DNA of 64,000 bases, from contig JAUDYN010000003.1 of the NCBI GenBank assembly GCA_030407005.1, forward strand, positions 2,294,001 through 2,358,000, given 5' to 3'. This DNA comes from Desarmillaria ectypa. Its lineage: Eukaryota; Basidiomycota; Agaricomycetes; Agaricales; Physalacriaceae. This document shows, piece after piece, positions 9,974-22,560 of this stretch. The stretch's first letter is position 1; the number at the start of each line of letters is the position of its first letter. Below the pieces are notes generated by a model, which was not told the DNA's origin, did no database searches, and worked only from the letters and a program-made list of their open reading frames with translations. The position numbers and the translations under genes are program-made.

Positions 9974-12900
9974 ATGTCCGTCGATATCGACCACGTCGCC
10001 AATGCATCGCTCACTCACCGCGCAACGTATTCGAGCTCGGAAAACGAGAAGGCGGGGTTGCATGCCGCTGAGCAAGATGCGATCATCGAGCTCATGGATG
10101 ACCATGATGTGTAGGTCAACCATCTTTCCAAGGCGCCCAATATACTTAGTACATTTCCCAGGTCAAAGCCCTTCCCCCCTGATCCTGATGCGCCAGAAGA
10201 GACACACCAGCTTACTGTCCGGTGAGTAACAAGCCAAAAAAAAAGGTGCCCGACAAGAGGACTCATAACGACCAAGTGCTGTCTTCGTTGGTTGCGTCCT
10301 AGGTGCCATCGGTAACCATCTCCGCTGTCGCCGGTTGACGTGATTGTATTCATATGCTTTCTGACAGTGGGAGCTTCCAACATCTATCTCGGATTGAAGA
10401 CTGGCTTTACGTTCGGTCCTCAGCTGTTTGGGGTAAGAGGCCCTGTCTTATCCATCCTATGCTGTTGCTCAACGTTTTCTAGGCCATCTTTGGGTTCGCA
10501 ATCTTGAAACCTATTTCGAAAGCTGTACCAGAGTCTGGTATCCTTGGACGGCTCTTTGGCGGCCCATTCGGTCCCAAGGAGAACTGTACTGTTCAAAGGT
10601 AATCTCTTCGGCTTATCGAGTGGTTTTCATACTGAAATAGGCTCCGTCTCGGCAGTGCCGCTACTGGTACGTTTATTACGCCTCATTTACCTGTAGGTAC
10701 TGACTCTATGATAGCCGCCGGCGGTCTCGGCATTCTGTTTGTTAGCGCTGTTCCTGCGATGTACCGACTTCATTTATTTTCTCAATTCCCGCAAGACGAC
10801 ATAGGCAAATTGATTGCGCTGACTTGTACCGCAGGCTTCTTTGGTGTCTTTTTCGTCATTCCTCTGAGGAAGTATTACATCATTCACCAGAAGCTCACCT
10901 TCCCGACACCTGCTGCTACGGTATGTTACGTTACGCTTTGGCTGTTTCTCCGGTAACTTGTGATTGACAATTTTTTGGACAGGCATATACAATTCGGTCT
11001 TTGCATTTTGGAAAGAGGGGCGAGGAAGTTGCCAAGAAGAAATCCTGGTCACTCCTAATTTCCTTTGCTATAACCTTTGTGTTCAAGGTTATGACCGGTT
11101 ACGCGCCTGGTGTTGTGAGCATAATCACTGATATCGGTGTTACGTTAGATTGACCCACATTCTTCCAGATCTACGATTGGCACATCGGCTGGTCGCTTTC
11201 CCGAATTGGGTTCACCAGCATCATTGGATTAGAAAACTACGGCTGGATCATTGAATGTAGGCTTTCTCGTGTAAACGTTGGTAGCTCGTCTTGACTATTA
11301 TGCAAGTTACTCCTGCGTTCTTTGGCGCTGGCATGCTGAGCGGTCTGAATGCCAGTTGGAGTTTCTGTATGTAAATAGTTAAGGGTCAGCACATTGTGGT
11401 TGAGCTAATATTTTCACAGTGGGTGGAGCCGTTCTGGCTTGGGGAATCAGTGAGCGAAGAAGCCATATCTGTGACTGATTGACTGACAGCAAGCGTCAAG
11501 TTGCGCCTTCTCTCGTTTCTACCGGTCGCGCTGTGGGTGTTCAAAGCTATCCGGACGAATTTCCAGAAATATGGTCATACACGGCGATGTCCTTCGATGA
11601 TACTAGCAGATACGTCAACTCACCTTCTCCACGGTATTGGTTGCTCTGGCCAGGTTCGTTTCTACGTCCAGCTCAAGATTCTGTGCTTATTTATATTTTG
11701 CCAGGCGTGTTGATGATGCTGGTGTACTCTTTTGCAGACGTCGTAATGAGCTTGGTCCCGATTATCGCAAGTGAGATTCCATAACTCGAATCATAGGCAC
11801 GTAATCCTGACCATTGATCAGAAATGAGAAAGACCGGGGTCCCTATCAGTTTCAAAGGACTCTTCACACAGCGGACCGAGATCAGTGAAGATGACGAGGA
11901 CCAAACTCCTCTGGAGCACAGAATTCCACTCGTATGGTGGACAACCGGTCTCTTTTTGAGTACTGTCATGTCTTGTGCGATTCTAGCTACGATTTTCCAC
12001 ATGAACGTGGGAGAGGCAATCTTGGCACTCCTTCTAGGATTCATCTTCTCATTCATTGGTGTCCAATCTTCTGGAGCGACTGATATCAACCCGGTATCGA
12101 CCGTCGCGAAGGTTTGTGCATTCCTCGGTCTGAATAATTTCAACTCATCTGACTTTACATATGTCAGGCATCCCAACTTATCTTCGGTGGTATCGGAAAG
12201 GGCTCTGGCTTGGAACTGAAATCTGCAGAGACACTCAACCTCGCAGCTGGTGTCGTCTCCGCAGGTTCTGCGGCTCAAGCCTCCGACATGACTGGTGATC
12301 TGAAGACTGGTTACCTTCTTGGTGCAAAGCCTCGAAACCAGTTCATTGCCCAACTCTGTGGTTCCGTTGTCGCCGTTTTTTTGACATCCGGTTTGTTCAT
12401 CCTCTTCACTAAGGCTACGCCTTGTATCCTCTATCCTGATGCAAACGGCGGTAAGTGCCTTGTTTTCATTCTATGTTGAGTCTTCAATGATCATACAAGG
12501 TACCTGTACATATGGCGCCCCGTCTGTCTCCGCCTGGGCCGCGGTTGCCCTTGCTGTTGCCTCCCCAAGCTTGCGTACGCATGATTCTCGTCTCTAGATG
12601 CAAAATCCTGACAACGCATCTTCAGCTATTCCTCCTTCATCCGGATATACGGCCATTGCACTGAGCATCTTCAGCGTGATTTCGGTTATCGCTAAAGTAC
12701 GTTTAATCTGACATCGAAGTCATTGTTTACTCACGGGTCGCACGACAGCATTTGTGGATCCCAAAGAAATACTGGATCTATATTCCTAACTGGGTAAGAG
12801 ATTCCCAATCCCATTCACAGCTTCAAACTCGGAAGTGAATCAACAGAACGCCGTCGGTCTTGCTTTTGTCACCCCTCAAGTGTACTACCCCATTGCCATG

Positions 12901-13319
12901 TATGCGTACCTACATCCGCATTGGATACGCTTCTCTCATATTCAATACGCAGGGCTGTCGGATCCGTGTTCAACTACTACTGGCAGAAGCGCAATCCCAC
13001 GGGGTATGACATGTACATGTTTGTATGTATCACTAGCCATTTCACACCCTTATGTAAATTAACCGCCCGCTTCTCTAGGCTATTTCTGTAAGACTCTGCT
13101 CGTCCTTTTATTCTAGTCTCAGCATTGTAACACAATTTTCCTAGGCCGGACTTCTTGCTGGAGAAGGCCTCGGTGGCGTATTCCAGGCATTATTGGCGGT
13201 TATCGGCGTTGACGGCGGCAGTAAGTTATTCGCAGAAACTTCCTCTGGCATGCCTAACAGAGTCTAAAGGCGGTTATGGAACTATTATTGGCTGTCCCGC
13301 ATTCGAGTTCTGCGGCTAG
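9974..13319 (+). CDS. OPT-family oligopeptide / metal-chelate transporter
   Basis: Proton-coupled plasma-membrane or vacuolar transporter of the OPT superfamily, which moves small peptides or metal chelates. The start at 9974 gives MSVDIDHVANASLTHRATYS. Family blocks seen after splicing include NIYLGLKTGFTFGPQLFG, LTFPTPAATAYTIRSLH, GLENYGWIIE, FFGAGMLSGLNASWSFLGGA, SAGSAAQASDMTGDLKTGYL, HLWIPKKYWIYIPNW and VTPQVYYPIAMAVGSVFNYYW. More than a dozen introns of about 50 bases split it. One acceptor at about 11506 (CGTCAAG) is needed to join WGI to IAPSLVSTGRAVG. The sequence is closer to the YSL-like/OPT2 side than to classical peptide OPT1, but the substrate cannot be read from sequence. Confidence 0.9.
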
Positions 13320-13793
13320 TGGTACTATGATAATATTTCCCTCTCCGAGTCCTCGGGTTGTAATACTATTATGAATTTCTGCACATAATGCCAATAGTAT
13401 TGTATTCGTTTCATACATTGTATACCTCGAGGGTCAGTCGTCTGCATCTCATCTCACCATTACATGGCAGGGTATCACCAGGCTCGCCAGATGCAAGTAA
13501 CCGTACAATGAAATCTACTTTCCTCACTACCCCTTTTTGGGATGATCACGATGTTTTTGACCTATATCAGGGCCACACTCAACTCATGTGAGCTATCCTG
13601 CGTCCATAAGGTTACTAGGGTCATCCATTAACAAACAACGTGCGTTATCTTCGATGCAAGGCATGCTTCCAATCACAGCACTTGTCTTCTATATAGACCA
13701 TGTGCACGATGCATATATAAGACCTCGTATTGAAGGACAATTCTCTGGTCGTCTCCAGTTGCTTATCGGTACCAGTCCTCTCAGTAACCAGCT
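13320..13793. other. Intergenic, no gene seen
   Basis: 474 bases between the OPT stop and the RNase T2 start on the same strand. They must contain the 3' end of one and the promoter of the other. No conserved frame, repeat or RNA gene was recognised. Confidence 0.4.
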
Positions 13794-15929
13794 ATGCGCC
13801 GTTCTGTTGTATTTTCCGTTGTTCTTTTCGGGTTCTCAGCTGCCAGATTCTTATTGAGCCCGGCGCACAATACAACCCTACTGAACAGAGCACCTTCTCT
13901 GAACTCCGGGTGTGGAACTTCTGGCGCCGAGTCCTGCTCATCCTCTTCCTCTGGTCAAAACCTATGTTGCTTTGAATACCCCGGAGTAAGAAACCTCGCT
14001 CTTTCTAAAGTGAATTGCCTTCCTGAGGTTCTTATAGGGTCTCTTGGTTCAGCCCCAGGTATGGCCTCTTTGACTCTTTCCGTTCCCCATCTAGAAGCAC
14101 TTAATTCTCGTCGTGTAGTTTTGGGACTACGACCCATCGACCGGCCCAAGTAATAGCTGGACCATTCACGGTCAGTACACAAGTTTCGATATTTCTCCAT
14201 TCAATACTTACTCACTTTTGAATGGGGGTTAGGACTTTGGCCGGATCAGTGAGTATTCAAGTCCTTGGGACAAACGGACGTATTAACATCCACCAGTTGT
14301 GACTCCACCTATGACCAGAACTGCGATTCATCGCGAGCGTATACGGGCATTGCTTCGGTATTTTAACACATTCATTAGATCCGGGAAAGTTGACGTCCAT
14401 GTTAGTTGTTAACCAGTAGTGGTGCTAGTGACACGCTATCATATATGCAAACTGTACGTCATTTATAAGGTATCTGGGGTAATTGCTAATATCGAACTCC
14501 ATAGTACTGGGTTGACATTAATGGTGATGATGAAGGCTTCTGGGAGGTAGGGACACATGCTATGCATCGTTCCGTTCGTTTACACCATCTCAAAGCATGA
14601 ATGGAGCAAGCATGGAACATGTATGAGGTAAATATTCTTTTTTAAAGCACCTGGGAATTTCTGACGAAACAATCGTAGCACTCTCGAAATCGATTGTTTC
14701 TCAAGCATTACCAAAGGACAAGAGGTAGAACTTGGAGATTTGATGTATATCCTCAGTTTGCTTGACTCACCCACGCATCTTCAGGCTGTTGCTTACTTTC
14801 AATCGGCCGTGGCATTGTTCAAAGTCGGTCTTATCGCAGAACCAAGTGTTATTACTGATCATTTAATGGACAGTCGCTCCCCACTTATGAATGGCTCGCT
14901 AACCAAGGGATTACACCGTCAAGTAGCACCACATACTCACTTTCCAAAGTAATAGCGGCTCTGGAAGAGGAGTCAGGCGTGAGCGGCAAAAAATCTCTGA
15001 ATGAAAATATTCTCGTTGACCATAGATATTTTGTAGGGTTACACACCCGCTTTGGACTGCGACGGGAGCAACTTGAGCCAGATCTACTGGTATTTCTATT
15101 TGAAAGGTTCAGTCGTTGATGGCACATTCGTTCCCATCTGTACGTGAAACAACATAACTTCCTTTCCATCCGTTTACCGCGCGATTCAGCCGCGCCAGAA
15201 GCAGGGTCTTGTGGATCTACGGTCAAGTACCCGCCCAAGGCAGGCTCTAGCACGCCAACGCCTACTGTAAGCGACCATTCAGGACGGAGAATCTTTGCTG
15301 ACCATGCTCTTAGACCACTTCAGTACGTAAAATATAGTATAACTCACATAGCATCTTATTGTCGACGTTGAACCATGTACATAGTCCTCTCCCAGTGGTG
15401 TATGTTGCTCCGTCTTATTCCAGCTACACCTCATTCAAAAATTCATTGATTAGACGTCTGGAGGAACACTTCCTGCTAAGGCGACCATCGTGGCCTTGCA
15501 ATCGGGATCAGAGATCGGAGGACTACTCTCCTTGGGAACGTTGTCCACGCAGACCTTGGCGACCTTCACAACAACCGGAGATGCCGATAGCTTCACCATG
15601 ACTTCGTCGAAAGGCAACTGTGGCATTAGCAGTGGTGCATTCACATGTGGCAGCGGGGTGTCTTTATCGATCTTCTCAACAGTAAGTGAACTAAGTTGTT
15701 GGTCATGATAGATGTATGACAGATTCAGGTCCTCTCGAATGGAGAGCTCCTCCTATCATACAATGGCGAGACTGACTTCAGCAGCGACGGGACACCAAGC
15801 GGAACGACAGTAGTAAGTTGAGGAATGACTGATGTTCGGGCATGATCTGATTGATATGCTTTGCAGTATACAGTCTATGTTGGCTCGAGCCACGGCGGGG
15901 TTTACAGTCTGTCGATATATGAGAAGTGA
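13794..15929 (+). CDS. RNY1: Secreted ribonuclease T2 (Rny1-like)
   Basis: Acid endoribonuclease of the T2 family, secreted or vacuolar. The start at 13794 begins a signal peptide (RRSVVFSVVLFGFSAARF). After removal of many short introns, both catalytic motifs appear: IHGLWPDHCD (CAS I, about 14160-14320) and HEWSKHGTC (CAS II, about 14595-14620, after an intron that follows FWE). Several Cys residues in the N-terminal part fit the family's disulfides. A Ser/Thr/Pro-rich linker near 15240 leads to a C-terminal beta-rich domain (ATFTTTGDADSFTMTSSKGN ... VYTVYVGSSHGG) like that of fungal Rny1 proteins. Exon joins between 14620 and 15450 are less certain than the motifs. Confidence 0.88.
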
Positions 15930-16032
15930 TTATCGTAGTTACTGGATGTGTAGGGTTATCATTGCAGTCACTGAAGACCTGTAGGAATTCGTAAATCACT
16001 GTATCGATCAACCTTCAGGTGTAACACTCACC

Positions 16033-16558
16033 ATGCCACCACCCTCAGACCATTCGTCGTTGCATCTGATTGTCCACCCTAATGATTTTTTTGTCGTGCA
16101 GCTCAAGCACAACGAAATCGATGGTGATGTCTTGATCAACTTGACCAGTCAACCGGAGAGATTCTTCTCGTTGACCCGGACAGCTGAAGAAGTGTCGGTG
16201 GTCGGGGAAATACACAAAGACCTCTCTCAGAGGTATTACAAAAATTCTGGATGGCGTTGTATCAGGATTGCAGGTCCTATGGAATTCAGTGAGTCACTTC
16301 GTTGAGCCATGGGCGGCCATTCTCACCTTCGCCCTTCAAGATTTGACGGGCGTATTGGCCAGTTTTACGCTGCCTCTGCAGAAGGCCCAAGTCCCAGTAT
16401 TTGCCGTGTCCACCTGGTATGTACATTTTCATTATCGCCCGAGAATGATACCGACTGCATTGACAACGAGGAACACCGACTACGTGCTTGTGCCCAAAGA
16501 TAAGCTGGAAGTGGCGGTGGGGGAACTGAAGGAAGATGGCTGGACATTCATTTCGTAG
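16033..16558 (+). CDS. Small stand-alone ACT-domain protein
   Basis: Protein of about 130 residues in two or three exons. The N-terminal part (PNDFFVVQLKHNEID) and the C-terminal ACT fold with FAVSTWNTDYVLVPKDKL resemble the stand-alone ACT proteins related to the aspartokinase ACT pair and the CASTOR arginine sensors. Introns are placed after EF (acceptor CTTCAAG, giving NLTGVLASFTLPL) and after STW (GTATGT...AACGAG). No catalytic domain is attached, so an amino-acid-binding regulatory role is inferred only from the fold. The ligand is unknown. Confidence 0.75.
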
Positions 16559-16829
16559 TACAGTAATGATAGATTGAACCAAAAGTGTCAGGCCTCGTCG
16601 AGGTAGATGGTAGAAAGTGATGCAGCACCATTTTGGGCGAGGATCTGTCCAAGGGCGCGACAGAATTCTGTCGCCTGCCCCTCTGCCTCTACCACCACCA
16701 CTGCCTCTGCTGCCTCAGTATTGTACTCATCATTTCTTCTTTGCCCTTATCAACGTAGAATATTGCCTCGAGGGGCCTCGGTTCTGCTCGAACCGCGCTC
16801 TCTCTCATATAAAGGGTCTAGCGCCACTA

Positions 16830-18922
16830 ATGGCTTCGTCCCCTTCAACGTCTGCAGCAGCGTCGGGCAGACAGACTCGTCAGAAACGCGTAAATCCCTC
16901 GCGTTCTGGCAAGGGTTGCCCTGGTATAGGGAACTGCGAGGCTGACACTCTCATATTGGACACCCAGAAGCGACAGCGTACGTATTTTTCTTCAAATTTG
17001 CCTTATATTTTTGAGCCTTACTGGTGTAAATGCCCAGTCGAGAATGAACCATTGATTCCTGCCAATACTCTATTTTTCATGACGACTAATTTGGAGCTAC
17101 TTCCTAAGAACTCCTCCTCATCTGACGGCCAGCCCATGTTCAACACTCATGCCAACGAACGCTATTTTGAACGTCCAGAGGTCATGCAAAGCTACAGATT
17201 GCAACAATCTATCGAGACGCCTGATTTTACCGAATTATCCCAGACTCATGTCGGGGGGCGGTTCAGGCCTAGAGGTTCCGACGACGTTCGTGGATATTAT
17301 TTCTTACAATTGCAGCTCAATACTGATACTCTGAATGATTATATGCTTTTCCCCTTCTATTTTACCATATCATATCACAGACCACGCATGACACTTCAGA
17401 TGCTTATTACGAAAAGCGGCATCGCAAGTACGAGACCATGGAAAAACGCCAGCGTCTTCGAGAGAAGGAGCAACTCAAGTATGAGCAGTACAAGCTCAAG
17501 GAGAGGATTGAGCAGCTTCGTGGAATGGATGCCATGGCCTTTCTCACTCTTCCAGCCCAGTCATTCACTCCAAAGCCGCCGGAGGAAGAAGACGCCGAAC
17601 TTCCCTCCATTTCCGCCAGTGGATTTCATATCAGCAATCCTTCACTCTATAAAGAGGGCGAGAGGCGGCGGAAGGAGATCCTCGATACCGCTATGACACT
17701 AGAGGAGAGGTATCGCATATTGTTACCCCCAGACAAGAAGAACTATCCAAAGAAGCGTAACAAAGAGAGTCAGAAAAAGGCTCCCCGCCCAAGCATCGAA
17801 GCCAGAGCCTCGGAAGAGGTTCAGTCTGAGTGGGAGGAGAACGAGGTAGAAGAAGAAGGAGTGGAGAATCAGCACGAGACTGAAGGGACCAATATGTCCT
17901 TGCCGAAAGAAGTCTTGTATAACGAGAAACCAGTGACTCTCACAATCAAGGTGCCTCCCAGGGTTTCCTCCACCGCACCAACACCGGCACCGACACCCCC
18001 GGCCATACCTGCACCATCTACGAAGGCGACAATGGAAACCAAGTCCGTACCTCCAGCAAACCCATCGCCTCCATTTAAGGCTGTAGTGCTGGCCAAGGCC
18101 GCTCCGCCACTGCCCAAGAAACGAAGAAAACCAGATCTCACTCCATCGACTTCAGCAGGAAGCCCTCCTCCTCCCCGTTCAACATGGTCTGAAACTCGAC
18201 CTTCACCCTTCCTCCCATCTCTGCCCCCGCCGGCAGTCATTCTATCTTCAGGACCTACCGCCGTATCCAGTTCCCTGAGCCCTATTTCCATAACTGGGCC
18301 TGATGAGACCCCCGGTTCTCCAGTCAGTCCCCTCTTCGGTGATCCGATGAGTGCCACTCCCACTCTATCTAATCCCGAAATTGCGACTCTTGATATAAGT
18401 ATCAAGTCTGTGTCGTCCCCTGCGTCAGACATAGACCTTATCGACGACAAACCCGAGGAAGAAATCGAGTTTCATGCCACCACAGGCGCAGGAAGGCGTC
18501 CTCGTAAGCGGGCCCGACCCTCCTATACCTATTCTGCTGCGCATTTGGTCAAAGAGTCGGTGTCTGCGCCACCCCTACGTCGCTCTATCACACGCATAGC
18601 CGAAGTGGCTACTCCCGCATCGCCTGCTGCTTCGCTCACATCCGTGCTAAAACCCAAAGCGCCCGGTTTCTTGCTATCTGCTGCTCTCAAGAGAAACCAA
18701 AACAACCCCCGTGGCTCCATCGTCAGACATTATGTGGCCTGGGGGGTCAAACTCGGGCCTGAGCGCAAAGGCGAGGAGAAAGAGTATGAGATACCGAGAG
18801 AGATACGTGAGGAGTCTCTTGTTGCGGCAGTTATGGCAAAAATTGAGGCGCAGTGCTCGGATGTTGATGAAGGTCCACCTGAACCTGTTGAGGGTTCTGG
18901 CCGGCGCAGAGCTCGTGCATAG
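16830..18922 (+). CDS. PEHE-domain-like chromatin scaffold protein
   Basis: Predicted nuclear protein of about 640 residues. After removal of a 5' intron (ending TGCCCAG at about 17037) and one from about 17286 to 17381, it contains DTSDAYYEKRHRKYETMEKR followed by an Arg/Lys/Glu-rich helix. This resembles the PEHE domain of MSL1 and KANSL1, which docks the MOF-type histone acetyltransferase. The rest is Pro/Ser/Thr-rich with basic patches (GRRPRKRARP) and ends in a conserved-looking block (NNPRGSIVRHYVAWGVKLGP). The start at 16830 was chosen because the upstream in-frame part is low-complexity and reads like a leader. The PEHE call rests on memory of the motif pattern; a plain coiled-coil nuclear protein is the alternative. 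Confidence 0.6.
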
Positions 18923-19110
18923 AGTTGCGCTTGAGTTATTTGATTCCACAGACACCTAGCAGACTTTCTTGCTTCCCATGACTGTTCAACAACCATCTTT
19001 TTCGTATTTGATGTCACCGACCTTATTCATTATCGATAACTTGTAACTAAATTTTAAGTCAAGTAATTTATTGGTTATATTTCCACTACCAAAAACTATC
19101 AACTGGACTA

Positions 19111-20366
19111 TTATAGCGACTTCACTATATCCAACAGCTCCTTCTGACCATCCAAGCGAATTGTGCTCTGACGCCCCGAGACCATCTGTGCATGCGTAAC
19201 TGTAGGAAGCTGCGTGACCGGCGTAGCCCACGCCCTGTCATCTGGCAATCTCCGTTTATAGTTGCTCTTGAAACGGTGATGGGACGGTCCAAACAAGCTT
19301 CCTAGTTGAACCTGAGGACGAGCTACACTCTTCGTTTCGTCCTCCATGCCAGGTCCCCTCCTTTCGTCAATGAGCATCTCTGACTGTGGCAGAGCGAAGT
19401 CGATTGCAGGACCACGTAGATGAGGGAGATATGAAAAGGACACATTTGGTTCTCGGTCAGGAATGGTTTTCTCTTCAGACTCAAGTACTGCCTTGACGTG
19501 GGCATCTATATCAGCATCTCCTGATAATACAATCTCAAGACCACTATTTTGCCTTCTCCTAGGGTTGGTGCGAGGTCGTCGAGGCCTGGTATTTCCTGTA
19601 TTTCTCTGAGGCTGCGATCTCCTGGATGGCGCATTTCCCCTTTGTGCCCTCACTGGGTGAGCATTGGCCTTGGGGAGCTGTTTCCCGCCTTTCTCCTGAC
19701 CACCCTCATCTTTCTTCGGCTGGCGCGGCTCCTTGTTACGATGATACTGCGATGTCTGTGGTTGTTCAAACAAAGCATCAAAGTTGACACTGTCGACATA
19801 TTTTTTGTGTGTATAGACACGGGCAGTCTCTTGAGGACTTGGTATGTGGACAGCTGTGGTGGATGAACCGGACAAATTATCCAAATCCACGCTCTCGTAG
19901 TGCTCTTGGAACCGATCCCCTGCGCGAGGAGCAGGGGCAGTCAGAGTCTCGCTTGGAGCAGAAGATACAGTAGAGGTAGAAGATGTAGATGTAGTGTCAC
20001 TGGAAGGAGCGTCGACGGCTGGAGGAGTAGCGGTAGATGCAGGAGGGAGAGCAGGTTTTTGTGCATGGATCTTTATAAGACGATCCGATAGCGAATTCCC
20101 TGAGTATATCTTTATTTCTGCCCTAGTTGCTAAACAAACACGTATATGTCAGGGTATCGTGCCAATTTACCACAGATATACGCACGAATTTTGATACCGT
20201 CAAGGTCTTCCGCTATTCTCTTTTTCCCGCCCCTACCTATCCGGTCCAAAATCCTAGCGCTCAAGTCAGGGATAGGAGTTGGGGCAGAATCTGTCGAGCT
20301 GAGGCGTATGCGTTGGGCCTTGAGACAGCGTAGAGTTGGACCACCACTGGGTCGCCATCCGAGCAT
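19111..20366 (-). CDS. Unknown protein, probable mitochondrial presequence
   Basis: About 400 residues in two exons, with the intron at 20130-20185. The start at 20366 gives [19 protein letters not shown], rich in Arg and hydroxylated residues without acids, which suggests a mitochondrial presequence. A further in-frame ATG at 20462 would add 32 residues. The middle is Ser/Thr/Pro-rich, then strongly basic ([13 protein letters not shown]). The C-terminal third is the most conserved-looking part ([20 protein letters not shown]), which might suggest a mitoribosomal protein. I do not recognise the family. It diverges from PFA4. Confidence 0.6.
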
Positions 20367-20456
20367 GATACAGGGCGTGACGGTGAGGACGCGAAAACGC
20401 CGAAAAGGGAAGAATGGTATTTGGCTTTGTTGTCTTTCGCCTTTACTCTGCTTCGC

Positions 20457-22405
20457 ATGCATCCTTCAAGTTTCCTTGGTCGCCTGGTCGTCAATCTTAC
20501 CCTCTGTCTTATCTGCTTCATTGCATATTCTTCCCAGATATTTGTGATTTGGCCATGGTATGGCCGTGCTCTTTCCGTCAACCTCATTGGTCTTTTACTT
20601 CCGTTCAAGTGAGCCGCGCTTACCGTAACTGGGCCCTAGTGCTTAACTTTTTGCAGTCTTCTTGTTGGAATGCTTCTATGGAATTACTTTCTCTGCGTGT
20701 ACACTGACCCTGGTGGTGTGCCCAATGGCTGGGTTTGTATCTCGGTCTCCCCCTTTTCTGCCATTCTGACAGATGGATAGAAACCCGATACTCACGAGGA
20801 CGGCTATGAAGTCAAGAAATTGACCGGAGGTCCCCGGTATTGCAGAGCATGCAAAAATTACAAACCCCCTCGAACTCATCACTGTCGCCAGTGCAATAAG
20901 TATGCCCTCTTTCATCACCAACATCAGACAAATCTAATCTCTTTCAGATGCATACTGCGCATGGGTACAGCCTCTTCTACGTTTGAAACACCCCAATCTC
21001 ACGACTCCTAGATCATCACTGTCCTTGGGTCAATAATTGTGTTGGCCACTTCAATTACGGATATTTCATGCGCTTTTTATTCTACGTGGATGTGGCATGC
21101 TCTTACCACCTTGTGATGATGACACGGCGCGCTATGGAAGGTCCAGCTATCGTGTATTGGGTGAGCACCTGCCCCTGTCCACCGTTGTGCATCTCATCTC
21201 GTCACATTCCTAAGAACACAATAACAGCGACCGAAATAGTGTTCATCATCTTAAATTTCGTCGCCTGCGTTCCCGTCTTGCTAGCAGTCGGGGCATTCAG
21301 GTTTGTTCGCTATAATTTTGCTATCATTCTATGCTAATATCGGCTTCAGTCTCTTCCATTTTTCTGGCCTCATGTCGAATACGACCACAATCGAAGGTTG
21401 GGAGAAAGACAAAGTCGCAACGATGGTTCGGAGAGGCAAGATCCGCGAGGTATGCATTTTGGTTCTCATCTATCCGGTTGCCAACTGAGTTAACCGCACA
21501 GATCAAGTTTCCTTATGTGTGTATTTTGAGGATGGAACTCTTTTCCGTGCTGACTCTCAGCTGTCCAGAATCTTGGTCGAAGACGCAACATAGAATCCGT
21601 TCTTGGTGCAAATCCCCTACTCTGGTGCTATCCTACGAGAACGCTAGGCAACGGGCTAAAATATGACATTAATGAGAGCGGTAAGTGGATTGAGTTAACG
21701 GAACCGCGGGAGCGATACGAGAGAAGTGAGGTATCTGGATGGGAAGCCTGAACGCGGGATATTCAGTGAGCAAATCATCATGTAGTTTGTAGCCCAGTAA
21801 GCGCTTATATCTCCATTCTCAAGTTCCTGTGTAACCATTGCATCACATCGCCTCATTATTCCGTTGCTTCTATCTTTGTTACTGCTTTAGACTGATGTGT
21901 TTCTTCCACGTTCACAGAAGAAGGTTTAGAACTGAACACATGGCCTCCGTGTGATCCGGCAGCAGCTCTATACGAAGACAGACCTGACGGTTTCCATCTT
22001 CCGGACTCCCCTTGGACATATGGGAATGAGACGATAAATCCTGACCTGAAGCCATCCAATTCCCAGCCTCGCAAAGCCGGTCGGAGACGAACAAAGAACG
22101 GGCATACGTCGACACTCCCACCTTACCATCCAGACTATCAAGAGGGGCCTAGCTCTGGATATGACTACGAAGATGATTCTTCGGACGAATCATCTCCTGA
22201 TGAAGGCCGCACTCTAGTGAGACGGGGATCGGAAGGATACGAGGTGCGACCTCAAGGGAGGGAGGACATGCTGCATCGCTACCTTCAGGAAATCGGGGAA
22301 ACACCCGGTCGATACCATAGATATATCTCCCAACCTGATTCGGAGTCGGAGAGTGATGACGATGATATACCCATTAGACAATCCCTTCGGACAGATGAAC
22401 AGTAG
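20457..22405 (+). CDS. PFA4: DHHC palmitoyltransferase PFA4
   Basis: ER membrane protein S-acyltransferase; in yeast Pfa4 palmitoylates chitin synthase Chs3. The first ATG in frame is 20457 ([15 protein letters not shown]). Two N-terminal membrane helices are followed by [10 protein letters not shown] (DPG motif), the Cys-rich domain [19 protein letters not shown] and, after an intron ending CTCCTAG at about 21010, [15 protein letters not shown] with the catalytic DHHC. Two further membrane helices follow, then [13 protein letters not shown], the C-terminal signature of the Pfa4 group. The tail is acidic and Ser-rich. It converges with the Rsc4-like gene, 155 bases apart. Confidence 0.9.
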
Positions 22406-22560
22406 CGATGTGTGTAATAGATTACTGTTAAGATAACTTGTGGACTGCTTTAGCTGCTAATAGTAATAATCTGTTACAGATTCTACGGATGAGTTTCAAG
22501 GTCGAGAAATATGTACCACTAAAATACAAAAGTGTGCACAGACAATTATTAATGACTAGA

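Noticed and set aside
17869..18450. 193-codon minus-strand frame
   Set aside because: Shadow of the Pro/Ser-rich coding sequence of the PEHE-like gene on the other strand.
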